A stretch of 64,000 nt of DNA from Flagellimonas hadalis (GCF_007785775.2 NZ_VNIK02000004.1:186001-250000), one strand, 5' to 3'. Shown: positions 29,872 through 38,628, counted from the first letter of the stretch. Numbers and translations are program-made. The notes: generated by a model not told the origin, from the sequence alone.

Positions 29872-31619
29872 CTCACATAACTGGTCTCCACCAATTGTAT
29901 CCCGTCGTCTATTAAATGCCCCACTTTGGGGTTTTCCCGTTTGATGTTTTCCAAATGCTCCAAAATATCCTGTTGAAACCCATGGTCATTGCCCTGTTTG
30001 GCCAGTTCGTACAGTTCTACGGGCAATAACCAGTCCTGTGGGTGTTCGTTTTTAAGGGCTTGAAACACCTTATTACGGGAAATGGTGGTGTTCTTTCCTT
30101 CCCTAAACTCACGGACTTGTTGGTAATATTGCTCCAATTGAAGCCTTTTGGGGTTCTTTTTAGGTTTGATGGTGCTTTCGGTGATTTGATGGGTGATGAG
30201 GTCAAAACTGTGCAGATCGGCAGGGCCGTTGTAGGCCGAGACCACTTTCTGGCCCACGGCCATGTGGTACAGTCCCCATTCCGGTTGGAAGAGTGTTTCC
30301 CCATTGTAGGTCACGGTACAGTTTTCAAAAGTGATCAAGATGATCTTGCCCATCAGGTTGCGGGTGCCGGTGATGATGGTGCCCTCCACCGTGATGCCTC
30401 CTTCAAACTCCAGGGCAATCTGTTCGCCTTCATAGATTTTATAGGCTTTGAGGTCGCGGGGGCCCATGTCCTCGATGGCAATGTTGATGCCTTTCAGTTT
30501 TCCGATGGGGGAACCGAAACCATCCGCATGGTGGGCGGTGCTGTGCCCTACCAGTTCCTTTTCGCGGTAGGACAGCGCCGTTGCCCCTTTCGTTTGGATG
30601 TAGATGGGCTTGCTTTCATGCTCGATCACCTTGTGGAACTCCCCGGAAATCTGTAGGCCCGTGCTCAGTTCCACCGTGCCGAGTGCTTTGGATGCAATCA
30701 ATTTTTGGATACCGGAAAGTCCGCCTGTGCGCAGGGCCATGGAATTGGCAAAATCCTCCAAGACTTGGCTCAAAAAGGCAAAATCTGGAGTGACGAACAG
30801 CTGTGGCTGGGGTTTGGTAATGTCAAATTCGGTATGGACCGCTTCCATGGAATACGGCAATTTCTTCACTTTGTCGGTCATGCACCAGGCACTTTCCCCA
30901 ATGGACGATAACAGACCCGCTCCATAAATCTTGGGATTTTCCACCGTGCCGATCAGGCCATACTCCACCGTCCACCAATGCAGGTTTCGGATGAGGGCCA
31001 TTTCGCTGGGTGTCCCCATATTTTCCTGCAGGTGTTCAATATGTTTTTCGGCCTTGTCAATCTCCTCTTGTGGCGTTCCATGGGCCTCTTTGATGATGGA
31101 AAGATGGCGCACGGCGTTGTAAAGTTCATAGTCCTTGGCACTTGAAATTGCCTTGCAACCAATTTCACCGAAGCGTCTCAGATATTCCGCATATTCCGGA
31201 TTGGCAATGATGGGTGCATGCCCGGCCCCTTCATGGATGATATCGGGAGCAGGGGTGTATTCAATATTCTCCAATTGGCGGATGTCCGAAGCGATCACCA
31301 GCACATTGTACGCCTGGAATTCCATAAAGGCCGATGGGGGGATAAACCCGTCCACCGCGACCGCCGCCCAGCCGATTTCTTTCAAGATGCGGTTCATGCC
31401 GTACATGTTGGGGATGTGGTCAATGGAGATGCCCGTTTTCTTCAATCCATCCACATAGGAACTGTGTGCCACACGGCTCAGGTAGTCCACATTTTTTCGC
31501 ATCACATAGCGCCACACGGCTTGGTCTATGGCCGTGTACTCTTCATAGTTCTGTGGTTTGATGAACTGTTTTAAGTGCTTGGGCAGTTTGTCCAGTATGG
31601 GATTGGATTCGTAGCTCAT
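29868..31619 (-). CDS. Aromatic amino acid hydroxylase (phenylalanine 4-monooxygenase type)
   Basis: A 583-residue iron- and tetrahydropterin-dependent hydroxylase, most likely converting phenylalanine to tyrosine. The iron ligand motif DIIHEGAGHAP is near residue 130 and the active-site glutamate follows in the catalytic domain (about 50-330). A C-terminal extension of about 250 residues is present, as in other Bacteroidota members; its role is not known. The start is placed at ATG 31619 (MSYESNP); the longer open frame upstream has no family similarity and crosses a terminator. Confidence 0.93.
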   Translation of the reverse strand: MSYESNPILDKLPKHLKQFIKPQNYEEYTAIDQAVWRYVMRKNVDYLSRVAHSSYVDGLKKTGISIDHIPNMYGMNRILKEIGWAAVAVDGFIPPSAFMEFQAYNVLVIASDIRQLENIEYTPAPDIIHEGAGHAPIIANPEYAEYLRRFGEIGCKAISSAKDYELYNAVRHLSIIKEAHGTPQEEIDKAEKHIEHLQENMGTPSEMALIRNLHWWTVEYGLIGTVENPKIYGAGLLSSIGESAWCMTDKVKKLPYSMEAVHTEFDITKPQPQLFVTPDFAFLSQVLEDFANSMALRTGGLSGIQKLIASKALGTVELSTGLQISGEFHKVIEHESKPIYIQTKGATALSYREKELVGHSTAHHADGFGSPIGKLKGINIAIEDMGPRDLKAYKIYEGEQIALEFEGGITVEGTIITGTRNLMGKIILITFENCTVTYNGETLFQPEWGLYHMAVGQKVVSAYNGPADLHSFDLITHQITESTIKPKKNPKRLQLEQYYQQVREFREGKNTTISRNKVFQALKNEHPQDWLLPVELYELAKQGNDHGFQQDILEHLENIKRENPKVGHLIDDGIQLVETSYVS

Positions 31620-31691
31620 AGAGACATTTTTATGCGACTTAAAGATACGAAATAGGAAATGGTTCCCTTCATCAAGGAAAACGAAGTGCAA

Positions 31692-31714
31692 TAAAAAACC
31701 GCCCAAAGGGCGGT
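31692..31714 (-). terminator. Terminator of the DUF4136 lipoprotein gene
   Basis: On the minus strand, ACCGCCC-TTT-GGGCGGT is followed by TTTTT, 8 bases after the DUF4136 stop. Confidence 0.9.
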
Positions 31715-31721
31715 CTATGTG

Positions 31722-32291
31722 TTAATTGGAAGCCACAGTCATGCTGGGAGGATATTCCTCGAGGATCTGCGAAACAAACTCCTTGATGCGTTGTTCCTTC
31801 TTCTCGATGTTCTTGGTATTGTTCAGTGTGCCTACGCCCCTGCCTTGCCAAACGAGTTCTTTTTTGTTGGCATCGATCACATCAATGTAAAGCGAGCCTT
31901 CGGTACTGGTGCTGACATTGTTGCCCCAGCCCCAGCCCCAACCGGGACCCCATACCCAAGGGTTGTAGAATCCACCATAGCCCCAGCCAAAGTTGTTGTT
32001 GTACACATCGACACGCTCACGTTCCTTGGTGAAGATGCTGATGAGCACATCAGGGCTGTCGGATTTTACAAAACCACGGGAGCCAAGCTCGGCCTCGATG
32101 GCGCGAAGGATGCGTTTTTTGTCCAGATCGGAAATTTGGGCCTTGTCAATGCCCGTTTTGTAAAAAGCATAGCTTTTATAGGTGTTGAAATCAGCTTTTT
32201 GATCGTAATCGGAAACCACCCGAACAGAGGTGCAGGAGGCCAATAAAACAAGGGTCAATGCGACCAGCGGAATGAGTTTGAAATTTTTCAT
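31722..32291 (-). CDS. DUF4136 family lipoprotein
   Basis: A 189-residue lipoprotein with lipobox LLASC20, followed by a DUF4136 domain (starting VRVVSDYDQKADFNTYKSYA) and containing a tryptophan/glycine-rich stretch NNFGWGYGGFYNPWVWGPGW near residues 78-97. Members are secreted and of unknown function, seen often in envelope stress regulons. It stands alone, with a clear terminator. Confidence 0.88.
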   Translation of the reverse strand: MKNFKLIPLVALTLVLLASCTSVRVVSDYDQKADFNTYKSYAFYKTGIDKAQISDLDKKRILRAIEAELGSRGFVKSDSPDVLISIFTKERERVDVYNNNFGWGYGGFYNPWVWGPGWGWGWGNNVSTSTEGSLYIDVIDANKKELVWQGRGVGTLNNTKNIEKKEQRIKEFVSQILEEYPPSMTVASN

Positions 32292-32355
32292 GGCACTTTT
32301 TTTATTTCTTTGAGATTATGATGAATACGGCACAAATATTATGCCGAACACGATT

Positions 32356-32517
32356 TTAGTTTCTCCTTTTGATCTTTGCATTGTAGCCATACGGGCAATG
32401 GCGGCAGCCACTTTCACAACAATATCCCCGTTTGAGGAGGTATTGCTCGGTAAAGACCCGGTATCCTTCTTCCGAAAGGTAATAATCGCCCTCTTCCAAG
32501 GGAATGCGTTCTTTCAT
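32356..32517 (-). CDS. DUF5522 small cysteine-rich protein
   Basis: A 53-residue protein (start MKERIPLEEGDYYLSEEGY). The C-terminal half has the family motif LKRGYCCESGCRHCPYGY with four cysteines in a C-C-x3-C-x2-H-C arrangement, suggesting metal binding. Function is unknown. In-frame ATG codons occur at 32517 and 32526; the downstream one is used because family members begin close to it. It is divergent from the HExxH membrane protein gene. Confidence 0.88.
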   Translation of the reverse strand: MKERIPLEEGDYYLSEEGYRVFTEQYLLKRGYCCESGCRHCPYGYNAKIKRRN

Positions 32518-32659
32518 GCAGAGCATCAATTCGTCTTATAAAGTTAAGGCATTCCGTTGAAAGCCCCTAACGTTTTAAGATTTTGGAAGCAAAGGGGTTA
32601 TTCACCGAAATTGTTAATGGTATTGTCGGTCGTGCCCAATTTTCTGCAATTTTTGCTGT

Positions 32660-32667
32660 TATATTTG
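32660..32667 (+). promoter_or_regulatory. -7 promoter element of the HExxH membrane protein gene
   Basis: TATATTTG matches TAnnTTTG, 24 bases before the GTG start at 32692. Confidence 0.65.
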
Positions 32668-32691
32668 TAGGGAACCCGTGAACGTTTTCAG

Positions 32692-33021
32692 GTGATCGTA
32701 GTCTTTAGACATTTCTTCTATAAAAATTATGTGGGCCTCTCGCTCTGGCCCTTCATTATCCTGAAAGAGGATTCCCTGAAGGACGATACCGTGCTCATCA
32801 ACCACGAGCGCATCCACCTACAGCAACAACGGGAACTTTTGATATTGCCCTTTTACCTGCTCTATATTTCCGAATGGTTGTTGCGTACCGTGCTCTACAT
32901 GGACAGTTACCGCGCCTATCAGAACATCAGTTTTGAACGGGAGGCCTATGCCAATGAAGCGGATATGCAGTATCTTTCCAAGCGGAAAATCTTCGGGTTT
33001 TTGAACTACCTGATGCGATAA
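32692..33021 (+). CDS. Small membrane protein with HExxH motif
   Basis: A 109-residue protein starting at GTG. It has HERIHLQQQ (H38-E39-x-x-H42) followed at once by a hydrophobic segment LLILPFYLLYISEWLLR and a short second half ending in a FEREAYANEAD motif, whose glutamates could supply a third zinc ligand. This is the pattern of a minimal M56/BlaR-like membrane metallopeptidase domain, but such proteins in Flavobacteriaceae have no demonstrated function. It is followed by the PLP enzyme gene 9 bases later, and both may be co-transcribed. Confidence 0.75.
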   Translation: MIVVFRHFFYKNYVGLSLWPFIILKEDSLKDDTVLINHERIHLQQQRELLILPFYLLYISEWLLRTVLYMDSYRAYQNISFEREAYANEADMQYLSKRKIFGFLNYLMR

Positions 33022-33030
33022 TACGTTGGA

Positions 33031-33936
33031 TTGAACATCCCCAATCAGCATATCGACCTGCCCCTTCTCCGTGAAAAGGGCGTTGCCCTGCACATCAAAC
33101 GGGAAGATACCATCCATCCGCTCATTTCGGGGAATAAGTACCGCAAGCTCAAATACAATCTGGAGGAAGCCCAAAAACAGGGCCATTCCACGCTGCTCAC
33201 CTTTGGTGGGGCCTTTTCCAATCACATTGCGGCCGTGGCCTGCGCGGGAAAGGAACAGGGTTTTGAGACCATTGGTGTGATTCGGGGGGAGGAGTTGGCC
33301 CACAGTTGGCAGGACAACCCCACCTTGGCCTTGGCCCATCAGCAGGGGATGCGGCTCCATTTTGTTTCGCGGGGCGACTATCGGAACAAAAATGAGGCAC
33401 CCTTTCGCCATAATTTGAAAGAACGTTTTGGAGAGTTCTACCTGCTCCCCGAGGGCGGGACAAACGAATTGGCGGTCCGGGGCTGTGAAGAGATTTTGAC
33501 GGAAACGGATGCCGGTTTTGATCATATCTGCTGTGCGGTGGGCACTGGGGGCACTTTGGCGGGACTCATCAATTCGGTAAAAGAGGGGCAGAGTGTTCTG
33601 GGCTTTCCTGCGTTGAAGGGCGATTTTTTGAACGATGATATTCGTACATTTGCCCGCAATGATCGGTGGCGATTGGTGACCGATTATCATTTTGGGGGCT
33701 ATGCCAAGGTGGATCGGGAACTGGTGGCATTCATCAACCGCTTTAGGGATGAAACCGGGATTCCTTTGGACCCCATCTACACGGGAAAGATGCTTTTTGG
33801 TATTTTTGACCTTGTAAAACAGGATGTTTTCCCCAAAGGCACCCGAATCTTGGCCATCCACACGGGCGGATTGCAGGGCATTTTGGGCATGAACCTTGTG
33901 TTGGAAAAAAAGAATTTACCGTTATTGGAGCTATGA
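33031..33936 (+). CDS. ACC deaminase / D-cysteine desulfhydrase family PLP enzyme
   Basis: A 301-residue fold-type II PLP enzyme. The PLP lysine lies in the LISGNKYRKLKYNL motif near residues 32-45, followed by the phosphate-binding FGGAFSNHIAA loop. The family contains D-cysteine desulfhydrase and 1-aminocyclopropane-1-carboxylate deaminase; desulfhydrase is the commoner activity in bacteria, but the residues do not settle it. The start is TTG at 33031: it is the first start codon after the in-frame stop of the preceding gene and gives a full-length N-terminus. It overlaps the next gene by 4 bases (ATGA). Confidence 0.88.
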   Translation: MNIPNQHIDLPLLREKGVALHIKREDTIHPLISGNKYRKLKYNLEEAQKQGHSTLLTFGGAFSNHIAAVACAGKEQGFETIGVIRGEELAHSWQDNPTLALAHQQGMRLHFVSRGDYRNKNEAPFRHNLKERFGEFYLLPEGGTNELAVRGCEEILTETDAGFDHICCAVGTGGTLAGLINSVKEGQSVLGFPALKGDFLNDDIRTFARNDRWRLVTDYHFGGYAKVDRELVAFINRFRDETGIPLDPIYTGKMLFGIFDLVKQDVFPKGTRILAIHTGGLQGILGMNLVLEKKNLPLLEL

Positions 33937-34793
33937 TCAAGCGAATTGGATATGTGATCTTGGTGGCCCTCCTGCTCACAGGTTGCGGCGCCAAAAAGAG
34001 AAGGACCACCCACCGAAAGGGAGCCCCTGTCATCAGCAGGACGGAGACCAAGGAGACCCCAAAGACCGCGGAAGACCGTGCCAAGGGATCCAACCTCTAT
34101 CCCATGCCCGAAGACCCGGGTAGGTTCGAGAAGTTTCCCATTTCGGATACCCAGGAATACATCAAGACCTTTGCCGAGATCGCACAATACGAAATGCGTG
34201 CCTTTGGTATTCCTGCCAGCATCACCTTGGCGCAGGGCATTCTGGAAAGTGGTTCCGGACGGGGGGAGCTTACCCTGAAGACGAACAACCACTTTGGGAT
34301 CAAGTGCCATACAGGTTGGGAGGGCGAGTTCGATTTTCATGATGATGATGCCAAGGGGGAGTGTTTCCGCAAGTACAACCATCCCATGTTTTCCTTTCGC
34401 GACCACAGTCTGTTCCTGACGACCCGATCGCGTTATGCCTTTTTGTTCGACTACCGACGGGACGATTATAAAAAATGGGCCCATGGTCTCAAACAGGCGG
34501 GCTATGCCACGGACCGTCAATATCCGCAGAAATTGATCGCGCTGATCGAGCGCTATGATCTACATAAATATGACGAGGCCGTGGTGGAAACCAGTGACGA
34601 ACCTGTTCGGCAGCCCACCGCCGATGAAACGGCCCAAGCGGAAGAAATCCTGACCCATACCGTGAAAAAAGGCGATACCTTGTACGCCATATCCAGAAAA
34701 TACGAGATCTCTGTGGATGAACTCAAGCGGATGAACCAATTGAAGGACAACACCATCTCCATCGGGCAAGTGCTCAACGTCGGTGTGCAGTGA
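33933..34793 (+). CDS. Glucosaminidase-LysM peptidoglycan hydrolase lipoprotein
   Basis: A 286-residue lipoprotein (lipobox LLTGC18) with a glucosaminidase domain at about 75-210 (AQYEMRAFGIPASITLAQGI and SGRGELTLKTNNHFGIKCH; the glutamate in GILESGSG is the likely catalytic acid) and one LysM domain at about 238-283 (HTVKKGDTLYAISRKYEIS). It should cut the glycan strands of peptidoglycan, bound to the wall by LysM and to the membrane by lipid. It is translationally coupled to the PLP enzyme gene, and the repeat cluster begins just after its stop. Confidence 0.93.
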   Translation: MIKRIGYVILVALLLTGCGAKKRRTTHRKGAPVISRTETKETPKTAEDRAKGSNLYPMPEDPGRFEKFPISDTQEYIKTFAEIAQYEMRAFGIPASITLAQGILESGSGRGELTLKTNNHFGIKCHTGWEGEFDFHDDDAKGECFRKYNHPMFSFRDHSLFLTTRSRYAFLFDYRRDDYKKWAHGLKQAGYATDRQYPQKLIALIERYDLHKYDEAVVETSDEPVRQPTADETAQAEEILTHTVKKGDTLYAISRKYEISVDELKRMNQLKDNTISIGQVLNVGVQ

Positions 34794-34799
34794 TAGTTT

Positions 34800-34848
34800 G
34801 TCACATCGAGCCTGCCTTTGTCGGCAGACAGGCGCAGTCGAGATGTGA
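34800..34848. repeat. Composite palindromic repeat (nested hairpins)
   Basis: Outer arms TCACATC (34801) and GATGTGA (34842) enclose the repeat core GAGC...GCGCAGTCGAG, which is interrupted by a second hairpin CCTGCC...GGCAGACAGG (34811-34832). It lies 7 bases after the glucosaminidase stop. Confidence 0.85.
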
Positions 34849-34854
34849 AGCACC

Positions 34855-34885
34855 ATGTCGTTCTCGACTGCGCTCGAACTGACAA
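34855..34885. repeat. Palindromic repeat, opposite orientation
   Basis: TGTCGTTCTCGACTGCGCTC followed by GAACTGACA is the reverse complement of the family core CGAGCGCAGTCGAGA, facing the copy at 34800. Confidence 0.88.
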
Positions 34886-34896
34886 AAACCGTTTCC

Positions 34897-34923
34897 TTGA
34901 AAGTAACAGGATATGTACCTTTG
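34897..34923 (+). promoter_or_regulatory. Promoter of hemL
   Basis: TTG at 34897, 16 bases, then TACCTTTG at 34916-34923 matches the Bacteroidota TTG/TAnnTTTG layout. The leader to the hemL ATG is about 95-100 bases and contains the repeat at 34934. Confidence 0.65.
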
Positions 34924-34933
34924 CACCACGGGT

Positions 34934-34962
34934 TGTCACCCTGAGCGAAGTCGAAGGGTATT
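34934..34962. repeat. Second-type palindromic repeat in the hemL leader
   Basis: TGTCACCCTGAGCGAAGTCG with following AAGGGTA: arms ACCCT and AGGGT around GAGCGAAGTCGA, a variant of the 34.8 and 56.3 kb repeats. Confidence 0.8.
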
Positions 34963-35026
34963 TCAGTACAATGACGGACTTTCAATTATCTGAACAAATA
35001 AAAAATAGATTCCTGCTTTTGCAGAA

Positions 35027-36313
35027 ATGGGAAATATGATCTACCAACGAAGCAGTGCCCTCTTTGCGGAGGCGAAAAAATACATTCCAGGAGGCGTTAA
35101 TTCACCCGTTCGGGCGTTTAAAGCGGTAGGGGGCGACCCCATTTTTGTAAAGGAGGCCAAGGGTGCCTACCTCTACGATGTGGACGGCAACCAACTCATC
35201 GACTACATTGCCTCGTGGGGGCCACTGATCTTGGGTCATGCCTACGAGCCCGTGATCAACGCCGTGATCGAAAAGGCCAAAAAGGGGACTTCCTTCGGGA
35301 TGCCCACCGAAATAGAGACGGAACTGGCCCAATTGGCCGTTTCCATGGTGCCGAACATTGACCAGATCCGCTTTGTGAACAGCGGCACCGAGGCCTGTAT
35401 GAGTGCGGTGCGCCTCGCGCGCGGGTACACGGGCAAGGACAAAATCATCAAGTTTGCGGGTTGCTACCACGGCCATTCCGACTCGTTTTTGATACAGGCG
35501 GGGAGCGGGGCCGTTACCTTTGGAAGTCCCAACAGCCCTGGGGTGACGCAGGGCACGGCCAAGGACACCTTACTGGCGAATTTTAACGATCTGGAAGGAG
35601 TAAAGGCCCTCGTGGCAGCGAACCAAGGCGAGATTGCGGCCATCATTTTGGAGCCCGTGCCGGGCAATATGGGCTGCATTATCCCCCAGACCGGTTTTAT
35701 GAAAGGCTTGCGCGAACTCTGTACCCAAGAGGGTATTTTGTTGCTCTTTGATGAGGTGATGACCGGCTTTCGTTTGGGCAAAGGAGGAGCACAGGAAGCT
35801 TTGGGCATCGATGCCGATATGGTGATGTTCGGGAAGGTGATCGGAGGCGGACTGCCCGTGGGGGCATTTGCGGCCCGTGCGGAGATCATGTCGCATTTGG
35901 CGCCCGAAGGACCCGTGTACCAAGCCGGGACCTTGAGCGGAAACCCTTTGGCCATGAGTGCCGGACTCGCCATGCTCACCGAACTGGACAACCGTCCCGA
36001 AGTGTTTGCCAGCCTTGCCGAAAAAACGGAATACCTGCATCAGGGGATTGCCGCCACCTTGACCGAAAAAGGGGTGGAACACCAAATCAACCGCTTTGGC
36101 AGTATGATTTCCGTACATTTTACGGAGGAACCCGTAGCGGATTTTGCCAGTGCGGCCAAGGGCAACAACGACACCTTTAAAAAATACTTCCACGGGATGT
36201 TGGACAACGGGGTGTACTTACCGCCCTCCGCCTTTGAAAGCTATTTTCTCAACGATGCGCTCAGCTATGCGGATTTGGATAAGACGATTGAAGCGGTGGG
36301 GAGAGTGTTTTAG
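35027..36313 (+). CDS. hemL: Glutamate-1-semialdehyde 2,1-aminomutase
   Basis: A 428-residue PLP enzyme making 5-aminolevulinate for haem synthesis by the C5 pathway. The PLP lysine is in [17 protein letters not shown] near residue 270; the N-terminal [19 protein letters not shown] and the GCYHGHSDS block are typical of HemL. The start at 35027 (MGNMIYQ) is used; a second ATG three codons in is equally plausible. The gene has its own promoter and does not sit with other hem genes here. A weak hairpin (AGCG/CGCT, T run) lies after it. Confidence 0.96.
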   Translation: MGNMIYQRSSALFAEAKKYIPGGVNSPVRAFKAVGGDPIFVKEAKGAYLYDVDGNQLIDYIASWGPLILGHAYEPVINAVIEKAKKGTSFGMPTEIETELAQLAVSMVPNIDQIRFVNSGTEACMSAVRLARGYTGKDKIIKFAGCYHGHSDSFLIQAGSGAVTFGSPNSPGVTQGTAKDTLLANFNDLEGVKALVAANQGEIAAIILEPVPGNMGCIIPQTGFMKGLRELCTQEGILLLFDEVMTGFRLGKGGAQEALGIDADMVMFGKVIGGGLPVGAFAARAEIMSHLAPEGPVYQAGTLSGNPLAMSAGLAMLTELDNRPEVFASLAEKTEYLHQGIAATLTEKGVEHQINRFGSMISVHFTEEPVADFASAAKGNNDTFKKYFHGMLDNGVYLPPSAFESYFLNDALSYADLDKTIEAVGRVF

Positions 36314-36413
36314 TGCAGCGCCTTGGTATATGAAAAGTTGCCGATTTATTCACTGTTTTTGTTTAAGCGATTAAACCGCTATTTTTCATCTACGTTGTCG
36401 GCAGCTGCTATTT

Positions 36414-37013
36414 TTATAATTTCCAATTCAACACGTTATCCAAAGGATGTTGCATTTTTGAAGCCGAGAAAATTCTTGTTTCGTTAACTAGTGATTTCTC
36501 TAATCGATTCGTGATTTTAGAGATGTAATCATTTAGACTTTTCGTACCTCTTATAATATGACCAACTTGCATATAATCTGGAAGAGCTTTCTCTGATATG
36601 TCTTTCAAAGTCAAAATTGCCAATTTTAATCTATTTGGTTTTTCATCTTCTTTTAATCCATAATCTAGAATTGCTGAATGACCGTAACCAACTTCAAAGG
36701 GTACCCATTGAGATTTATATGTTTTTTCTGAAACGACTACAAGCATGTGAGTACTTTCCTTGATGCCTTTCTTGATACTTTCTGTAATTAATATAGGATT
36801 ATTACTACTTGCTGCTGATTGTAAAACACTGTCTTCCTCATCTAAATAGTAATCGATTTCCGCTTGCTTTAAATATTTAGCAATTTCTCTGCATTGTGCT
36901 TTGTCTTCTCTTTTATGACTTATAAAAACGCATGGTCTTTTTTTTATTTCAGAAGACTCTAAAATCCATTTTATGTTTTCAAGTAATATAGCTTTGTTGT
37001 AGCCCTTTTTCAT
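36414..37013 (-). CDS. TIR domain protein (canonical TIR)
   Basis: A 199-residue protein made mainly of a Toll/interleukin-1 receptor domain at about residues 25-140. The first strand is CVFISHKREDKAQ, the helix and loop follow as LKQAEIDYYLDEED, and the putative catalytic glutamate is in QWVPFEVGYGHS (about residue 108), the position used by NAD-hydrolysing bacterial TIR enzymes. The open frame extends upstream, but ATG 37013 begins 1 base after the SLATT stop and gives a sensible N-terminus. It is the last gene of the AT-rich operon. NADase activity and a defence role are inferences. Confidence 0.85.
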   Translation of the reverse strand: MKKGYNKAILLENIKWILESSEIKKRPCVFISHKREDKAQCREIAKYLKQAEIDYYLDEEDSVLQSAASSNNPILITESIKKGIKESTHMLVVVSEKTYKSQWVPFEVGYGHSAILDYGLKEDEKPNRLKLAILTLKDISEKALPDYMQVGHIIRGTKSLNDYISKITNRLEKSLVNETRIFSASKMQHPLDNVLNWKL

Positions 37014-37014
37014 A

Positions 37015-37899
37015 TTATTTGCGTCTTTGGGCAAGCCATAAAGTGTGTTCCCTTGAAATTGCATTTTCAGAATCAAGAATGAATTCTGATAGCTGTTTTT
37101 CAGAATTTATATTATATGACAATTCCTTTATGAAATTTAGTTCTTCTGATGCAGTTGTATATGCTTGCTTTTGCTCTTGATGCTGTTTTATTTGTAACCA
37201 GCTAATTGCAGAAGAAGCTATAGTTGTTAATAGTCCAACAATATTCCAATTATTATCAGGGTTATTCATAAGAATAACAACCGAAACTATAGCAAAGAAT
37301 TGAGAGGCAAGTATTATCCAGAACCAGAAGTTGTACCTTCCTTTGTTCCACTCTGCTTTTTTTGAGTACCAGTTTTGTTGGTCTTCTATTCTATTTTTAA
37401 TGTAATACTCTTTTCGCTCATTCATTGAGAGGTTGCGAACCTCGAGCATTTTTGATGTTATAATTTCTTGATTTAATGTTTTTGAGTCCATAGAAGATGA
37501 TAAATCTTTGAATTCATTAGCAACTTCTCTGATTCTTTCTATGAACCTTTCTTTTACAGTATTCAAGTCCAAAGATTGTTCAAAATATTCGGCACAGGTT
37601 ATAAATCTCCACGTTAAGGTTTTACTTGATTCGGCCAATGCTCTTCCTTGGTACCAAACATCTTCATATTTTTTACTTTTTAAAACGATAGTAAGTATCA
37701 AACCTACTAGCAAAAGCAACCCTGTAAAACAATAAATCCAAAATTTTTGGTTTACGTCTTGGAAGCTATATATGGCAAGCAATGCTGCAAAAATCATAGA
37801 TATTAAGTCGAATCTTATTATGTTCAAATAAGCCTTTTGTGATTTAATTGAGATATTATCAGCAGCTTGGTAGTAATTGGGAAAATCCTTTAATTCCAT
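37015..37899 (-). CDS. Tandem SLATT (DUF4231-like) membrane protein
   Basis: A 294-residue membrane protein with two pairs of helices, at about 30-46 / 53-73 and 190-210 / 218-235, each followed by a soluble helical part. The segment DVWYQGRALAESSKTLTWRF after the first pair and QKQAYTTASEELNFIKELSY after the second are the SLATT-type pattern. SLATT domains are predicted pore-forming effectors in nucleotide-signalling conflict systems. The ATG at 37899 overlaps the ThsB-like stop by one base (TGATG); a GTG one codon earlier is also possible. It sits between two TIR genes, so it is the likely effector of this locus. Confidence 0.85.
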   Translation of the reverse strand: MELKDFPNYYQAADNISIKSQKAYLNIIRFDLISMIFAALLAIYSFQDVNQKFWIYCFTGLLLLVGLILTIVLKSKKYEDVWYQGRALAESSKTLTWRFITCAEYFEQSLDLNTVKERFIERIREVANEFKDLSSSMDSKTLNQEIITSKMLEVRNLSMNERKEYYIKNRIEDQQNWYSKKAEWNKGRYNFWFWIILASQFFAIVSVVILMNNPDNNWNIVGLLTTIASSAISWLQIKQHQEQKQAYTTASEELNFIKELSYNINSEKQLSEFILDSENAISREHTLWLAQRRK

Positions 37900-38486
37900 C
37901 ACGGTTTTACTTTTGTTTTATTCGAAATTGGTTGAGACCTTTTGTCAAACGCTTGGTCAATGTAGAATTCAGGATTAATAACGAAGTCACTCCACTTTAC
38001 TAGAACACAATATCTATCATCTTCGCTCCAGGAACATTTATCAAATGCAGGGATATAATAATTATGACTAAACTCTTTTATAACCGTTGAATCATTTATT
38101 CCAACGTAATTGTGAATTCCTCCGCATGTTAGGCAATTATATGAACCTTGATAAATAGAATCGTACATGGTAGGAAGTACTATGCCAAGAATACCATTTT
38201 TTGTATTATTTGAACTATTGTAAAGAGAAGCTTGAAGCTCTTTCTTAATGTATCTTTGTTCGTGAGACCCAAGATTCTCCGAACTTCTTGAGCCTATTAG
38301 AAAAATCGTTACTGTTGAGTCAGATAAATAATCTTCTCTAATTTTTCGCATAATATAATCATCATCCCAAGAGTTGATTGGTTCATCCAATGATTTGTCA
38401 ATCATGTCAATGTCCATTTCATCACGAATATGATTTTTAAATGCGATGTCTTCTGTTTTAAAACTTATGAAGCATTTGTGTGCCAT
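37899..38486 (-). CDS. ThsB-like TIR protein (DUF1863/MTH538 type)
   Basis: A 195-residue protein whose N-terminal 90 residues follow the TIR-like family of Thoeris ThsB: CFISFKTEDIAFKNHIRDEM, then DKSLDEPINSWDDDYIMRKI and TVTIFLIGSRSSEN, with a glutamate in YIKKELQASL at the expected active-site place. The rest contains a YNCLTCGGIHNYVG stretch. ThsB proteins make a cyclic ADP-ribose isomer from NAD when phage infects; such chemistry here is inferred. It is the first gene of a tight three-gene unit with SLATT and TIR, and has about 140 bases of its own upstream sequence. Confidence 0.83.
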   Translation of the reverse strand: MAHKCFISFKTEDIAFKNHIRDEMDIDMIDKSLDEPINSWDDDYIMRKIREDYLSDSTVTIFLIGSRSSENLGSHEQRYIKKELQASLYNSSNNTKNGILGIVLPTMYDSIYQGSYNCLTCGGIHNYVGINDSTVIKEFSHNYYIPAFDKCSWSEDDRYCVLVKWSDFVINPEFYIDQAFDKRSQPISNKTKVKP

Positions 38487-38628
38487 AGTGTTCTTTTTGG
38501 TTGTTGCTAAAGATAAATCTATAAGAAGTTACTCGGTTTAGGGTCTGAATTTGTTGGTACACACCAAACTGGAAATCCTCGTGGATTTTTCAGAAGTAGT
38601 CAATAACAAGAAATTTGAGGACAGTATT
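38487..38628. other. Gap between the two parts of the defence-like locus
   Basis: This 142-base stretch separates the deoxyribosyltransferase-like gene from the ThsB-like gene. The minus strand shows TATCTTTA, one base from the -7 consensus, about 20 bases before the ThsB start, so the three-gene unit may have its own promoter. A short open run on the minus strand (LKNPRGFPVWCVP...) lacks a start and is probably not a gene. Confidence 0.4.

Noticed and set aside
29868..31706. Longer start for the aromatic amino acid hydroxylase
   Set aside because: The extra N-terminal 29 codons run across the preceding terminator and have no family similarity; ATG 31619 is preferred.
32341..32541. Plus-strand 66-residue open frame
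   Set aside because: It is the shadow of the DUF5522 gene, whose cysteine-rich motif is on the minus strand.
34797..34970. Insertion sequence remnant
   Set aside because: No transposase fragment or target duplication; the copies are short palindromes without coding capacity.
38520..38600. Small gene on the minus strand (LKNPRGFPVWCVPTN...)
   Set aside because: No start codon in frame and a stop just before; at most a remnant, not reported as a gene.
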